Source: Pseudobacter sp. (lineage in GTDB: Bacteria > Bacteroidota > Bacteroidia > Chitinophagales > Chitinophagaceae). From it: a stretch of DNA of 64,000 nt. Location of the stretch: assembly GCA_017849455.1 (NCBI GenBank), contig JAFIGX010000004.1, positions 310,001 to 374,000 on the forward strand, read 5' to 3'. The notes under the pieces were generated by a model. That model saw only the letters and a list, made by a program, of their open reading frames with translations, was not told the origin of the DNA and made no database searches. The position numbers and the translations under genes were made by a program. Below are positions 52,507 through 61,316 of this stretch, in pieces (the stretch's first letter is position 1; every line of letters starts with the position of its first letter).

Positions 52507-53454
52507 CTTTTTTTTGAAGGCTGCGGTAAAGCTCGACACGTTCTTATACCCGGTAGCAAATGCGATCTCATGCACCGGCGTGTCCGTTTCCAGTAATAAC
52601 CGCTTTGCTTTATCGATCCTCGCTTCCAGGAGGAAGTCGAAGATCGTTACCCCATATAACTGCTTGAACCCTTTTTTGAGCTTGAAATCATTGATGCCCA
52701 CTTTATGCGATAGCTCGATCACGGTAAGCGGATGTTCCATATTCATCAACAGGTATTCACGCGCTTCACGGATCTTATCTATATCATACTGATGCAACCT
52801 GATATCGGCCGCATTGGAAAAAGCAGGCGTCATCCGCGTAAAGGCCAGGAGCAATAGTTCCGCGATCTTGTCCTGCAGGTACAACGCCCTCACCCCTTCC
52901 ACATATTCATTGTTCAGGATATCACGGATGATGATGATCATCTCCGGGGTGACCCTGGTATGGAATGGATTGATGGTCCCCGCTTTCCCTTGCTCCATTT
53001 GTTCCAGCACATCCGTGAGCACCGGGAAATATGGCGCAAACACACCGATATATTCCGGTGAGAAATGGACCGTGAAGGTTGTATATTCTTTCCCACTCTC
53101 CATCCATGCCTGGGCCCTGAATGCAGGAGCATATACCATGTTGAAATGTCCTTCCGGGAATTTTATCTCCCCAATCCCTTCAACCTGGTAACGCAATGGA
53201 CCCCGCAGCACGAAATGCAGTTCCAACATTGGTTCATCGGCCTGGCCCTGCAACCAGGTGGATTGCCTGATGATATAATGAGTATACCGGATGCTGTATC
53301 CAGAGTATTCCATGTCGAACAGAAGGACTGTCCCAAAATCGCCCGAAGCATGAAAGCTCCTGTAACCGGAGATCGCGAAACGGGCATAGGTAGGCGGTAC
53401 GATCGATGAATAAGGTATTTCCCCGCTGCCCCGACTTGTCAGTTTAAATTCCAT
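52462..53454 (-). CDS. AraC-family transcriptional regulator
   Basis: A 330-residue regulator. The C-terminal 100 residues form the AraC double helix-turn-helix (LTVIELSHKVGINDFKLKKGFKQLYG, partly shown, and VHEIAFATGYKNVSSFTAAFKKKLG). The N-terminal part (about 1-220) does not resemble the AraC arm closely but fits the PchR-like/FpvI-type Bacteroidota group (ELHFVLRGPLRYQ, FTVHFSPEYIGVF). PchR-like regulators sense siderophores; no siderophore genes are here. Its 3' end overlaps the truncated FecR gene by 45 bases. The ATG at 53454 (MEFK) is used. Confidence 0.87.
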   Translation of the reverse strand: MEFKLTSRGSGEIPYSSIVPPTYARFAISGYRSFHASGDFGTVLLFDMEYSGYSIRYTHYIIRQSTWLQGQADEPMLELHFVLRGPLRYQVEGIGEIKFPEGHFNMVYAPAFRAQAWMESGKEYTTFTVHFSPEYIGVFAPYFPVLTDVLEQMEQGKAGTINPFHTRVTPEMIIIIRDILNNEYVEGVRALYLQDKIAELLLLAFTRMTPAFSNAADIRLHQYDIDKIREAREYLLMNMEHPLTVIELSHKVGINDFKLKKGFKQLYGVTIFDFLLEARIDKAKRLLLETDTPVHEIAFATGYKNVSSFTAAFKKKLGIPPSALKRETKS

Positions 53455-53785
53455 AACTATCAAAATTATCCGTCACACCTGGTAGCAAAACCGGTTCAAC
53501 GGACCTTTCTTCCATTTAGTAATAACCACCATCAAACAAATAGGGATTGTCCCAAAGATGTCATTTCATGATACAAGGAAAGAAGCCTTGAGGAAAAGAA
53601 TGATGTAAACATGGGAATAGGTCTCGCTCCTTTTAATGTATGCAGAAATTGCTACAATTCAGCATCCATAAAGTTAACTACGATTTTCGAGAGAATCTAG
53701 CCATGATGGTTACCCTAAAATCGGTATTTAAGTGATTACCTATAAAATCCGATAAGGGATTGAGCCTAGTGATCTGTTTTTTTTA
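53455..53785. other. 331-base intergenic region upstream of the AraC gene
   Basis: No gene seen. Around 53710-53760 the direct repeat AAAATCGGTA/AAAATCCGATA and the palindromic frame GGTA-N10-TACC occur together in CGGTATTTAAGTGATTACC, which could be a regulator site. Otherwise no structure was recognised. Confidence 0.35.
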
Positions 53786-54796
53786 TCAACGCCCTCGGAT
53801 ACGCCGCAACAACGCCAGGAATGCGGCTTTGTCCCAATTACGGAACCTGCCGCGCTGTATCACCAATGAGTTGTCATCAGGCTTTTGCAGATAATAATGA
53901 AATACGAAGCGGGCGTTCGGATATTTCCAACCGATCATCTGTCCGAACCGCAGATCATTGAACACAAGCGTGCTGTCCCATTTTTCAATTGTATAATATC
54001 CCTGTGAAAACCTTACCAGCCGGTGGGCATCTTCCATGTCATCGATCAGCTCCAGGTATTGTTTGTTGCGGGGAAAATAATGGAAGGAAAGGGTGTCCTG
54101 GCGGTCGAATACAGACCGGTATGCAAGATGATAGCCGAGCGAATCTTCCAACACTGCATACCATAACATATTATTGAGCGGCGTCGGCGTACTGAAATAA
54201 CGTTCATATTGAATACCCTTTGCAGCAGCAATGGATTTCACGGAACGGTCCGCCACCATTTTATTCACGACCCCGAAACAGAGATAGGCCCCGCAAACGA
54301 CAAACGATAGCAGCACCCATTTTCGTCGGCGGGGATGATCTTTCCTGCGTACCAGCAGGAGTATGAATACGATGGCCGGACAAATAGAAAAAAGCGGGTC
54401 GGCAACGAATAGTAAATGAAAGGATACCCGTTGATGACTGAATGGCTCGAACCAGCCGGTGCCATAAGCATTCAGTCCATCGAGCAAAATATGTACAAGC
54501 ATTTCCACACTGAAAAAGATGATCCATTTCTTCAGGCTGATGTCATGCGGGCGATGCCATCGTTCTGCCACCATTGCAAAAAGCGGCGCTACCAACACTA
54601 TGAACAGGAATGAATGGGTGAAACCGCGGTGCGCCAGCAGGTCATTCACCGGGTTCATCCAGAATGACGCCACAAAATCGACATCGGGCAGGCTCTGCAT
54701 CAGAGCTCCCCAGAACATTGCTTTTTTTCCTACCTGGCGGCCGGCAAATACTTCACCGATGCAGGCGCCAAGTACTATATGTGTGAGTGAATCCAT
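53786..54796 (-). CDS. YdjM-like membrane-bound metal-dependent hydrolase
   Basis: A 336-residue protein. The N-terminal half (about 1-175) has the YdjM/DUF457 pattern: MDSLTHIVLGACIG, QSLPDVDF, HRGFTHSFLF (His56-His61 with Asp residues), and several membrane helices. The C-terminal half (about 190-336) is soluble and less conserved (RYFSTPTPLNNMLWYAVLEDSLGYHLAYRS, shown in part). YdjM-type proteins are LexA-regulated in E. coli and may hydrolyse phospholipids, but the activity is unproven. It diverges from the GntP permease gene with 58 bases between the starts. Confidence 0.85.
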   Translation of the reverse strand: MDSLTHIVLGACIGEVFAGRQVGKKAMFWGALMQSLPDVDFVASFWMNPVNDLLAHRGFTHSFLFIVLVAPLFAMVAERWHRPHDISLKKWIIFFSVEMLVHILLDGLNAYGTGWFEPFSHQRVSFHLLFVADPLFSICPAIVFILLLVRRKDHPRRRKWVLLSFVVCGAYLCFGVVNKMVADRSVKSIAAAKGIQYERYFSTPTPLNNMLWYAVLEDSLGYHLAYRSVFDRQDTLSFHYFPRNKQYLELIDDMEDAHRLVRFSQGYYTIEKWDSTLVFNDLRFGQMIGWKYPNARFVFHYYLQKPDDNSLVIQRGRFRNWDKAAFLALLRRIRGR

Positions 54797-54854
54797 ATTC
54801 TGTTGCGCAATTTAAGTAGGATTTATTCTTTATATTCGTCGACATTTCAACTGC

Positions 54855-56156
54855 ATGACCCTACTCATCGTATTGCTCTGCATCCTGGCGTTGGTATTGC
54901 TCATTACATGGGGCAAATGCAATGCCTTCCTTGCCTTCCTGCTTATATCGATCGCCGCCGGCTGGCTATTGGGAATTCCCGTCAACAAGATCACCCAATC
55001 CATTACCAAGGGTATCGGCGATACATTGGGTTCTCTTATCATCATCATCATGCTGGGCGCCATGCTGGGGAAACTCGTGGCAGAAAGCGGCGCCGCCCGC
55101 AGGATCACTTCTACCATGATGAATGCCTTCGGCGAAAAATATATCCAATGGGCATTGATGGTGACCGGCTTCATTGTAGGCATTCCGCTTTTCTACAATG
55201 TAGGTTTTGTGTTGATGGTGCCGCTGATCTTTTCAGTGGTATACCAATACAAACTACCCGCCGTGTATATCGGGCTGCCCATGCTGGCCTCCCTCTCCGT
55301 TACGCATGGCTTCCTGCCTCCGCACCCATCTCCTACTGCGCTCGTTACACAGTTCCAGGCCAATATGGGAATGACCTTATTATATGGCTTCATTATTGCC
55401 ATACCTGCCATCATTCTGGCCGGGCCGGTCTTTGCCAGCACCCTCAAAAATATCAAATCCGTTCCACTGCAAACGTTTCAACCGAAACAGATCCCTGAAA
55501 AAGAATTGCCGGGCACTGCCAATAGTTTTCTCTCATCGCTCCTTCCCGTGATCCTGCTGGCTGTTACAGCCATCCTTCCTCAACTTTCTGACCCGCATCC
55601 ACTCTATGCTTTTTTCGGCGATCCCATTATCGTGATGCTGATCTCCGTATTGGTAGCCACTTTCACGTTGGGCCCCAGTACCGGCAAATCCATCAAGGCC
55701 ATCATGGATATCTACAGCGATGCCGTGAAGGATGTGGCCATGATCGTACTGATCGTAGCCGGGGCAGGCGTGTTGAAACAGGTTTTCGTCGATAGTGGCG
55801 TGAGCCGGGAGATCGCTGCCAGCCTGGAACATTGGTCTATCCACCCGCTGGTGCTGGGCTGGCTGATCGCAGCCGTTATACGGGTATGTATAGGTTCTGC
55901 TACGGTGGCCGGACTTACCACAGCCGGCATCATTGCGCCCACCATGGCACAGATGCATGTGAACCCAAGTCTCATGGTGCTTTCCATCGGCGCCGGCAGC
56001 CTGATGTTCTCCCATGTGAATGATGCAGGCTTCTGGATGTATAAGGAATATTTCAATCTCAGTATCAAAGACACGCTCCGTTCCTGGTCGATCATGGAAA
56101 CCATCGTGGCCGTTGCAGGATTGATCGGCGTACTGGTACTGAGCCTTTTCGTATAG
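54855..56156 (+). CDS. GntP-family gluconate:H+ symporter-like permease
   Basis: A 433-residue inner-membrane permease with about 12 helices. GntP landmarks are LVAESGAARRITSTMMNAFGEKYI, PLFYNVGFVLMVPLIFSVVY (partly shown), HGFLPPHPSPTALVTQF and CIGSATVAGLTTAGIIAP. Members carry gluconate, idonate, D-serine or related acids. The next gene encodes a D-threonine-aldolase-like PLP enzyme, so a D-amino acid such as D-serine or D-threonine could be the cargo instead of gluconate. First gene of a probable three-gene operon. Confidence 0.9.
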   Translation: MTLLIVLLCILALVLLITWGKCNAFLAFLLISIAAGWLLGIPVNKITQSITKGIGDTLGSLIIIIMLGAMLGKLVAESGAARRITSTMMNAFGEKYIQWALMVTGFIVGIPLFYNVGFVLMVPLIFSVVYQYKLPAVYIGLPMLASLSVTHGFLPPHPSPTALVTQFQANMGMTLLYGFIIAIPAIILAGPVFASTLKNIKSVPLQTFQPKQIPEKELPGTANSFLSSLLPVILLAVTAILPQLSDPHPLYAFFGDPIIVMLISVLVATFTLGPSTGKSIKAIMDIYSDAVKDVAMIVLIVAGAGVLKQVFVDSGVSREIAASLEHWSIHPLVLGWLIAAVIRVCIGSATVAGLTTAGIIAPTMAQMHVNPSLMVLSIGAGSLMFSHVNDAGFWMYKEYFNLSIKDTLRSWSIMETIVAVAGLIGVLVLSLFV

Positions 56157-56188
56157 TAATTTTGCAGCAGCCATTCATTTGAATTTTT

Positions 56189-57307
56189 ATGACAACGACG
56201 AATAAAGACTGGTTTCGTATTCAAAATATCGATTCCATCGATTCCCCGGCATTGGTGGTCTATCCTGCCCGTGTACAGGAAAATATCCGCCTGCTGCTAT
56301 CCATGATCGATGATGTGGACAGGCTGCGACCGCATGTAAAAACCCATAAGAACCGCGAAGCCACCCGGCTGATGCTCGACGCAGGCATCCATCGCTTCAA
56401 ATGCGCCACCATCGCGGAAGCGGAGATGCTGGCGCTCTGCAATGCGCCTGATGTGCTTCTTGCTTATCAACCCATCGGCGCGAAACTGCAACGGTTTATT
56501 GCCCTGGTCAAAAAATATCCCCGCACGAATTTCTCCTGCCTGCTCGATCATATCGATGCAGCGCATCAGCAGTCGGCCGCATTCCATGCAGCTTCCCTCA
56601 ACGTTCCGTTCTTTATCGATCTCAATATCGGCCAGGACCGTACCGGCATTATCCCTTCCAAAGCGCTCGCTTTGTATGAAGCCTGTTCGAAGCTGCCGGG
56701 CCTTCAGTTTGCCGGCTTTCATGCGTACGATGGGCATATCCGCGATAAGAACATCGAAGCCCGCCGCCAGCTCATCGATGATGCTTTCAAACCGGTAGAA
56801 GAACTGACCGGTACGATGCGGCAAAAGGGTTACCCGGTACCCGATATCATTGCCGGTGGCTCTCCCTCTTTCCCGGTACATGCTCAACGAAAAGGGGTGC
56901 AATGCAGTCCCGGTACTTTTGTGTTCTGGGATAAAGGTTATACCGATTGGTGCCCCGAGCAACCTTTTCAGCCGGCAGCACTTGTTATTACCAGGGTCAT
57001 TTCCCTGCCTGATGCTTCCAAAGTCTGTCTCGACCTGGGCCATAAATCAGTAGCTGCGGAGAATGAGCTTGCGAGCCGCATCCATTTCCTCAATGCGCCC
57101 AACCTAAAGGCCGTTGCACAGAGTGAGGAGCACCTCGTTGTTGAGGCAGGTAAAGGCCATTCATGGAAGATCGGCGATGTGCTGTATGGGTTGCCGCTGC
57201 ATATTTGCCCGACCATCGCCCTCTATGAACGCACCATCACCGTTAACGATGGTATGGCAGGAGGCGATTGGAAAATTATTGCCCGCGACCGCACCATCAG
57301 CATTTAA
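56189..57307 (+). CDS. D-threonine aldolase-like / DSD1-family PLP enzyme
   Basis: A 372-residue fold-type III PLP enzyme: the alanine-racemase-like barrel holds the cofactor Lys in RPHVKTHKNRE, then FKCATIAEAEMLAL and DLNIGQDRTG. The C-terminal domain has the metal site typical of D-threonine aldolase and D-serine dehydratase (HICPTIALYERTITVNDG, His and Cys ligands). The family cleaves D-threonine to glycine and acetaldehyde or deaminates D-serine; the two activities cannot be told apart here. It starts 32 bases after the permease gene, which likely imports its substrate. Confidence 0.88.
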   Translation: MTTTNKDWFRIQNIDSIDSPALVVYPARVQENIRLLLSMIDDVDRLRPHVKTHKNREATRLMLDAGIHRFKCATIAEAEMLALCNAPDVLLAYQPIGAKLQRFIALVKKYPRTNFSCLLDHIDAAHQQSAAFHAASLNVPFFIDLNIGQDRTGIIPSKALALYEACSKLPGLQFAGFHAYDGHIRDKNIEARRQLIDDAFKPVEELTGTMRQKGYPVPDIIAGGSPSFPVHAQRKGVQCSPGTFVFWDKGYTDWCPEQPFQPAALVITRVISLPDASKVCLDLGHKSVAAENELASRIHFLNAPNLKAVAQSEEHLVVEAGKGHSWKIGDVLYGLPLHICPTIALYERTITVNDGMAGGDWKIIARDRTISI

Positions 57308-57354
57308 TTCCTTCACCTATTGACGGCCCGGTATTACCTTCGCTGCAAAAAAAT

Positions 57355-58431
57355 ATGGAGCAGCCCATCAATGTCGGACTTGCAGGGTTCGGCATTTCCG
57401 CTACGGTATTCCACGCACCATTTTTCGAGACCATGCCTCAGTACAACCTGGTGAGCGTGCTGGAAAGAAGCAAAGAGGGATCGAAGAAAAAATATCCGTG
57501 GGTAAAGATCGTGCGCAGTATCGAATCGATGGTGGCTGATCCTTCGGTTGACCTGGTGGTGATCACCACACCGAACGATACGCATTTCCCCTATGCCAAA
57601 GCCGCACTGGAGGCGGGGAAACATGTGGTGGTGGAAAAGCCATTCACTATCACCAGTGAAGAGGCCCGGCAACTGAGCGTGCTGGCCGCCGGTTCCGGAA
57701 AGGTGCTGAGCATTTACCAGAACCGCCGGTATGTAAGCGATTTCCTGACCATCAAAGAAATACTGGAAAAAGGATTATTGGGTGAAGTGTACGAATTCGA
57801 AGGGCACTACGACCGCTACCGCGCTGAAGCCAGGCCCAATGCCTGGCGGGAAGAAGCTGCACCGGGCAGTGGCATCCTGTACGACCTGGGCGCTCATCTC
57901 ATCGACCAGGCCTGCTACCTGTTTGGCATACCCGAAAATATCACTGCCGATATCCGGCATCAGCGGCCTCATGCCAAGGCCGTGGATTACTTCGACCTGC
58001 GGATCAATTTTGGTGCAGTGAAAGTGATCCTGCATGCCGGTATGCTGGTGCGCGAGCCCGGTCCCAGGTATATGATACATGGCGCCAAAGGCTCTTTCAT
58101 CAAGTTTGGGGAAGATCCGCAGGAAGCGAGATTACGGGCAGGGGATTTACCTGTAGGAGATGATTGGGGCAAAGAATCACCCGATATTTATGGACTGCTG
58201 CATACGGAGGTCAACAGGAAGATCATCCGCGAAAAATATCCTTCATTGCCTGGAAGCTATGCCCTTTACTACAGCAACCTGTATGAGAGCATTGTGCACA
58301 AAGCGCCTGTAAAAGAAAAACCGGATCATGGTTTCAACACGATCCGGTTGATCGAACTGGCTATAGAAAGCAGTCGACAGCAAAAGACCCTTCCGTGTAC
58401 AGGCCTGCTCGATGTTTCATACGGGCAATAA
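57355..58431 (+). CDS. Gfo/Idh/MocA-family oxidoreductase
   Basis: A 358-residue NAD(P)-dependent dehydrogenase. The cofactor motif VGLAGFGISATVFHAPFF is at the N-terminus, the family block VEKPFTITSEEARQL with the catalytic Lys follows at about 92-105, and the C-terminal half includes DLGAHLIDQACYLFG (His near the substrate). It resembles the YdgJ/MviM-type scyllo-inositol or sugar oxidoreductases. It starts 47 bases after the aldolase-like gene and may be part of that operon, but its substrate is probably a sugar or cyclitol and the link is weak. The ATG at 57355 is used; earlier codons have no family similarity. Confidence 0.9.
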   Translation: MEQPINVGLAGFGISATVFHAPFFETMPQYNLVSVLERSKEGSKKKYPWVKIVRSIESMVADPSVDLVVITTPNDTHFPYAKAALEAGKHVVVEKPFTITSEEARQLSVLAAGSGKVLSIYQNRRYVSDFLTIKEILEKGLLGEVYEFEGHYDRYRAEARPNAWREEAAPGSGILYDLGAHLIDQACYLFGIPENITADIRHQRPHAKAVDYFDLRINFGAVKVILHAGMLVREPGPRYMIHGAKGSFIKFGEDPQEARLRAGDLPVGDDWGKESPDIYGLLHTEVNRKIIREKYPSLPGSYALYYSNLYESIVHKAPVKEKPDHGFNTIRLIELAIESSRQQKTLPCTGLLDVSYGQ

Positions 58432-58465
58432 CCGGATTTTCAGTTATCCTTCACTGTTATATTTT

Positions 58466-58858
58466 TTATTTCGATGATGCTCCGCAGGGGCTTGTCGACA
58501 CATTTATGATGTCATACTGCGTTCTCGGCGGCGCATCATACATCATACAAACTACACAATCCGAAGGTTTCGGCTTTTCGATCGTAAAGTAAATGGTATT
58601 CCCCGGCTTCACTTCTGCAGGTAGTTTGCAGAGATTGGAAACGCTGAACACATTGTCGTACGTTGCGGGATTGGCGGAGGTGGAATCTTTCCATCCATCT
58701 TCCCCGATGCTATCATTATTCGTAACCTGGACCACCAGGCTCGCACAACTGGTGCGGACCACTTTGCCTTGCAGGCATTGGGTATTGAGTTTTTTCTTGT
58801 CGCCGCATTGCATTGCCAGAATAGGCAGGGCGACCAGTGCCAAGAGGGTGTTATTCAT
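58466..58858 (-). CDS. Secreted or lipid-anchored protein of unknown function
   Basis: A 130-residue protein with an N-terminal signal-like stretch (MNNTLLALVALPILAMQCGD). A Cys at 18 could be a lipobox Cys, but the residue before it is Gln, which is poor for lipidation. The body has a beta-rich look and five more Cys residues that may pair (CLQGKVVRTSCASL, LCKLPAE, DCVVCMMYD, SPCG). I do not recognise the family. It lies between the oxidoreductase and the acyltransferase genes; the minus-strand acyltransferase gene starts upstream of it, so cotranscription is possible. Confidence 0.65.
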   Translation of the reverse strand: MNNTLLALVALPILAMQCGDKKKLNTQCLQGKVVRTSCASLVVQVTNNDSIGEDGWKDSTSANPATYDNVFSVSNLCKLPAEVKPGNTIYFTIEKPKPSDCVVCMMYDAPPRTQYDIINVSTSPCGASSK

Positions 58859-58911
58859 AGTGGTTTTTGTTTTTGACAGCCAGCCTCACCATTACGTTGC
58901 ATACAGGAGGA

Positions 58912-59898
58912 TTACAGGCCGGTCACCATCAGGCTGCATCCACGGATATCGCTATGGTCGAGCCGGCCCTGTACTTCAAACCTTCCGGCTCCATCCAGCC
59001 GGCCAACATCTTCAGTGGCTATGAAGGAGCAGGAATACAAATTGGCAAGATCGATCACATTCACGATACCGGTACCTGAATAACCGACCGCAAGAGGATC
59101 GTCTTCCTGTCGCACCAACACTTTCATCCAGGGTGGACAGGAGAAAATACCCTCCCCTTGCGAGTAAGCCTGTGAAAGCAGCTCCGTCATCCCGTATTCC
59201 GAATGGACCGATGAAAGGCCGAATGCATTTTGCAGGATACCATGCACTTCCTGCCTGGTCATTTCTTCACGCCTGCCTTTCATACCGCCTGTTTCCATCA
59301 CGATCGTATGTTGCAGCGGCATGGGGAATTTTTCTGCAAAGTCCAGCAAGGCAAACGTAACGCCGATCAGGAGGGTAGGCTGCCCGGCCGATCCCAGCTG
59401 TTGCAATACCTGTTGCAGGCGTTCATGCTCGTAGAGATAGAACCCACTGTGAGGATGGCCGCTGCGGCGGATCAGTTCGTCGACCATGACCACCAATGAA
59501 GAGTTCCTGCGTTCCAGGTAGGAAGGAAGCAGGCCGATAATACACCAGCCTTCCACCGGGCCATAGAACTGTTCGAAGGTCCGCAGAAAGCTCCGCCGGT
59601 AGAGCGACAAATGTTTTACATAATGCCGGCTGTTGACCGTTTGCGTAGTGCCACTGCTCTCGAATACTGCTTCCGGCCCGAAAGAAGTGGTGAGCACCTC
59701 ATGGCTCTTGAAAAACCGGATCGGCAGGAATGGGATGTCCAGTACATCACGGACATCCTCCCCAACCAAATGCAGGGCCTTTACGTATTGATTATAAACG
59801 GGATTGTTCTGATATTGGAACCGGAATATCTCCAGGGCCAGTTCATCGAATGCTGCCGGATCAGTCAAAAAAACTTTATCTTCATATTTAGAAATCAT
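58912..59898 (-). CDS. LuxE/PaaK-like acyltransferase or acyl-protein synthetase
   Basis: A 328-residue protein of the ANL-like LuxE family. Supporting segments are FLPIRFFKSHEVLTTSFGPE, VFESSGTTQTVNSRH (the ATP-binding SSGTT motif), GWCIIGLLPSYLERRNSSLV and VHSEYGMTELLSQAYS (YGMTE motif). Such enzymes activate a fatty acid with ATP and pass it to a Cys or carrier. There is no LuxC or LuxD gene nearby, and no acyl carrier protein, so the acceptor is unknown. In Bacteroidota a homologue sometimes sits in glycolipid or pigment clusters. The gene diverges from a lipoprotein gene by 54 bases. The ATG at 59898 is used. Confidence 0.82.
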   Translation of the reverse strand: MISKYEDKVFLTDPAAFDELALEIFRFQYQNNPVYNQYVKALHLVGEDVRDVLDIPFLPIRFFKSHEVLTTSFGPEAVFESSGTTQTVNSRHYVKHLSLYRRSFLRTFEQFYGPVEGWCIIGLLPSYLERRNSSLVVMVDELIRRSGHPHSGFYLYEHERLQQVLQQLGSAGQPTLLIGVTFALLDFAEKFPMPLQHTIVMETGGMKGRREEMTRQEVHGILQNAFGLSSVHSEYGMTELLSQAYSQGEGIFSCPPWMKVLVRQEDDPLAVGYSGTGIVNVIDLANLYSCSFIATEDVGRLDGAGRFEVQGRLDHSDIRGCSLMVTGL

Positions 59899-59952
59899 AA
59901 ACAGGTACTGACAGGCAAAGCCATTAATTTTGTGAATATTACAGTCAACTCT

Positions 59953-60399
59953 ATGCAAAAGTCAACCATTTATATCTGTTCGCTGCTTCTTATTGGGATC
60001 GTGATCGCCTGCAACAAAAGTAAGCTAAATACCAGGCCCACGATCAAAGTAATAAGGGTAGAGAACACCGTGATCCCTTTAGGTAGTACATCCCCGCTGA
60101 TAGTCGAGTTCGATTATACCGACAAGGAAGGCGATATCAGCAATTCCATGTTCGTTCAGAAAATTCGTTTGAACAAGATCGTAGTTCCAACCGTCCGGGA
60201 TACCTTCTCCCTTCCCATCCCGAATCTGGGTGTAAACAGGACCGATGGTCAAATCGAAATTCGCTTATATCCCACCGATCTTCAGAGTGCCCAAACCTCA
60301 TTCGAGCCCGATACCATGAATATCCGTTTCGCCTTGCGTGATAAAGCCGGCAATGTAAGCGATACCGTCTCTATCGGCCAGGTGGTGCTTTTCCGCTAA
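59953..60399 (+). CDS. Lipoprotein of unknown function
   Basis: A 148-residue lipoprotein: MQKSTIYICSLLLIGIVIAC has a clear signal with lipobox VIAC (Cys20). The mature part reads as a beta-sandwich, with VEFDYTDKEGDISNSMFVQK and RFALRDKAGNVSDTVS, the pattern of an immunoglobulin-like or cadherin-type domain with Asp residues that could bind calcium. I do not recognise a named family. Only 13 bases separate it from the membrane protein gene downstream, so they probably form one transcript. Confidence 0.75.
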   Translation: MQKSTIYICSLLLIGIVIACNKSKLNTRPTIKVIRVENTVIPLGSTSPLIVEFDYTDKEGDISNSMFVQKIRLNKIVVPTVRDTFSLPIPNLGVNRTDGQIEIRLYPTDLQSAQTSFEPDTMNIRFALRDKAGNVSDTVSIGQVVLFR

Positions 60400-60412
60400 C
60401 TTCGCGGGTGCC

Positions 60413-61264
60413 ATGACCGGAATACTGAAGCAATTCTTTCATTTCTTCCTGTTCACAAGCCTGTTCATTGCAGGATGCGCATTGGTGATGGTGCATCAGT
60501 CGAACCAATTGCTTTCCCTCCATTATGATATCCCGGCCTACATGGGCTTTGTTTGTTTCTCCACTATTTGCAGCTATAATTTCCACTGGTACCTCACGCC
60601 TGATATGGACAGTGAGACCATCCGTGTAAGCTGGACGAAGGAACACAAAGCCACTCACCTGGGATTATTCATGGCCGGACTGATCGGCGCCCTCTGGTAT
60701 TTTTTTCACCTGAAAGCAGATTGGCGCTGGCTGGGAGGGGCCGCCCTGCTCACTTTCCTGTACTCCGCGCCCAAACTCCCCACCTATCCTTTCCGCTGGT
60801 TGCGCAAGATCGCTATCGGCAAGACCATTTTCCTGGCTTTCGTATGGACCTATGTTACTACCGTGTTACCGGTAGCACTCGACCATCATCACTGGGCACC
60901 GGCCTCCATCCTGTTTTGCCTCAGCCGCTTTTTCCTGATCTATGCTATATGTATCCTGTTCGATTTCCGCGACAGGGCTTACGACAAGAAAGAAGGCATC
61001 CGCAGTATGATCACTTATTTTTCCCTACGGGGCATCAACCGGTTATTCTATCTTTCCATCCTGTTATTCGCCGCTTCCACGCTCGCACTCTACTGGTTTG
61101 GCTTCTCTGCCCTTCTGATCTGCCTGCTCCTTGTACCCGGACTGATCGTTTGGGCCCTCTACCCTTATGCCAAAAGGAATTTCTCCGATTATTTGTATTA
61201 TTTTGTTTTGGACGGGCTGATGATGTTGTCGGCCCTGCTGACCCTGGTTATGCCATTATCTTAA
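60413..61264 (+). CDS. UbiA-like membrane protein
   Basis: A 283-residue protein with about eight membrane helices. The layout and loops resemble the UbiA prenyltransferase superfamily; FLIYAICILFDFRDRAYDKKEGIRS (partly shown) fits the second Asp-rich motif (DxxxD with Asp in FDFRDRAYD). The first motif (NDxxDxxxD) is not conserved: the matching place reads SYNFHWYLTPD. It may therefore be an atypical or inactive transferase, or a different membrane protein with the same fold. Downstream of a lipoprotein gene. Confidence 0.68.
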   Translation: MTGILKQFFHFFLFTSLFIAGCALVMVHQSNQLLSLHYDIPAYMGFVCFSTICSYNFHWYLTPDMDSETIRVSWTKEHKATHLGLFMAGLIGALWYFFHLKADWRWLGGAALLTFLYSAPKLPTYPFRWLRKIAIGKTIFLAFVWTYVTTVLPVALDHHHWAPASILFCLSRFFLIYAICILFDFRDRAYDKKEGIRSMITYFSLRGINRLFYLSILLFAASTLALYWFGFSALLICLLLVPGLIVWALYPYAKRNFSDYLYYFVLDGLMMLSALLTLVMPLS

Positions 61265-61316
61265 TAAATCAGTAATTTTATCGTTTTACCCGGGAACATT
61301 AATCATATTGAATACT

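Noticed and set aside
59611..59952. Long upstream opening of the lipoprotein frame
   Set aside because: It is antisense to the LuxE-like gene; the lipoprotein signal peptide begins at 59953.
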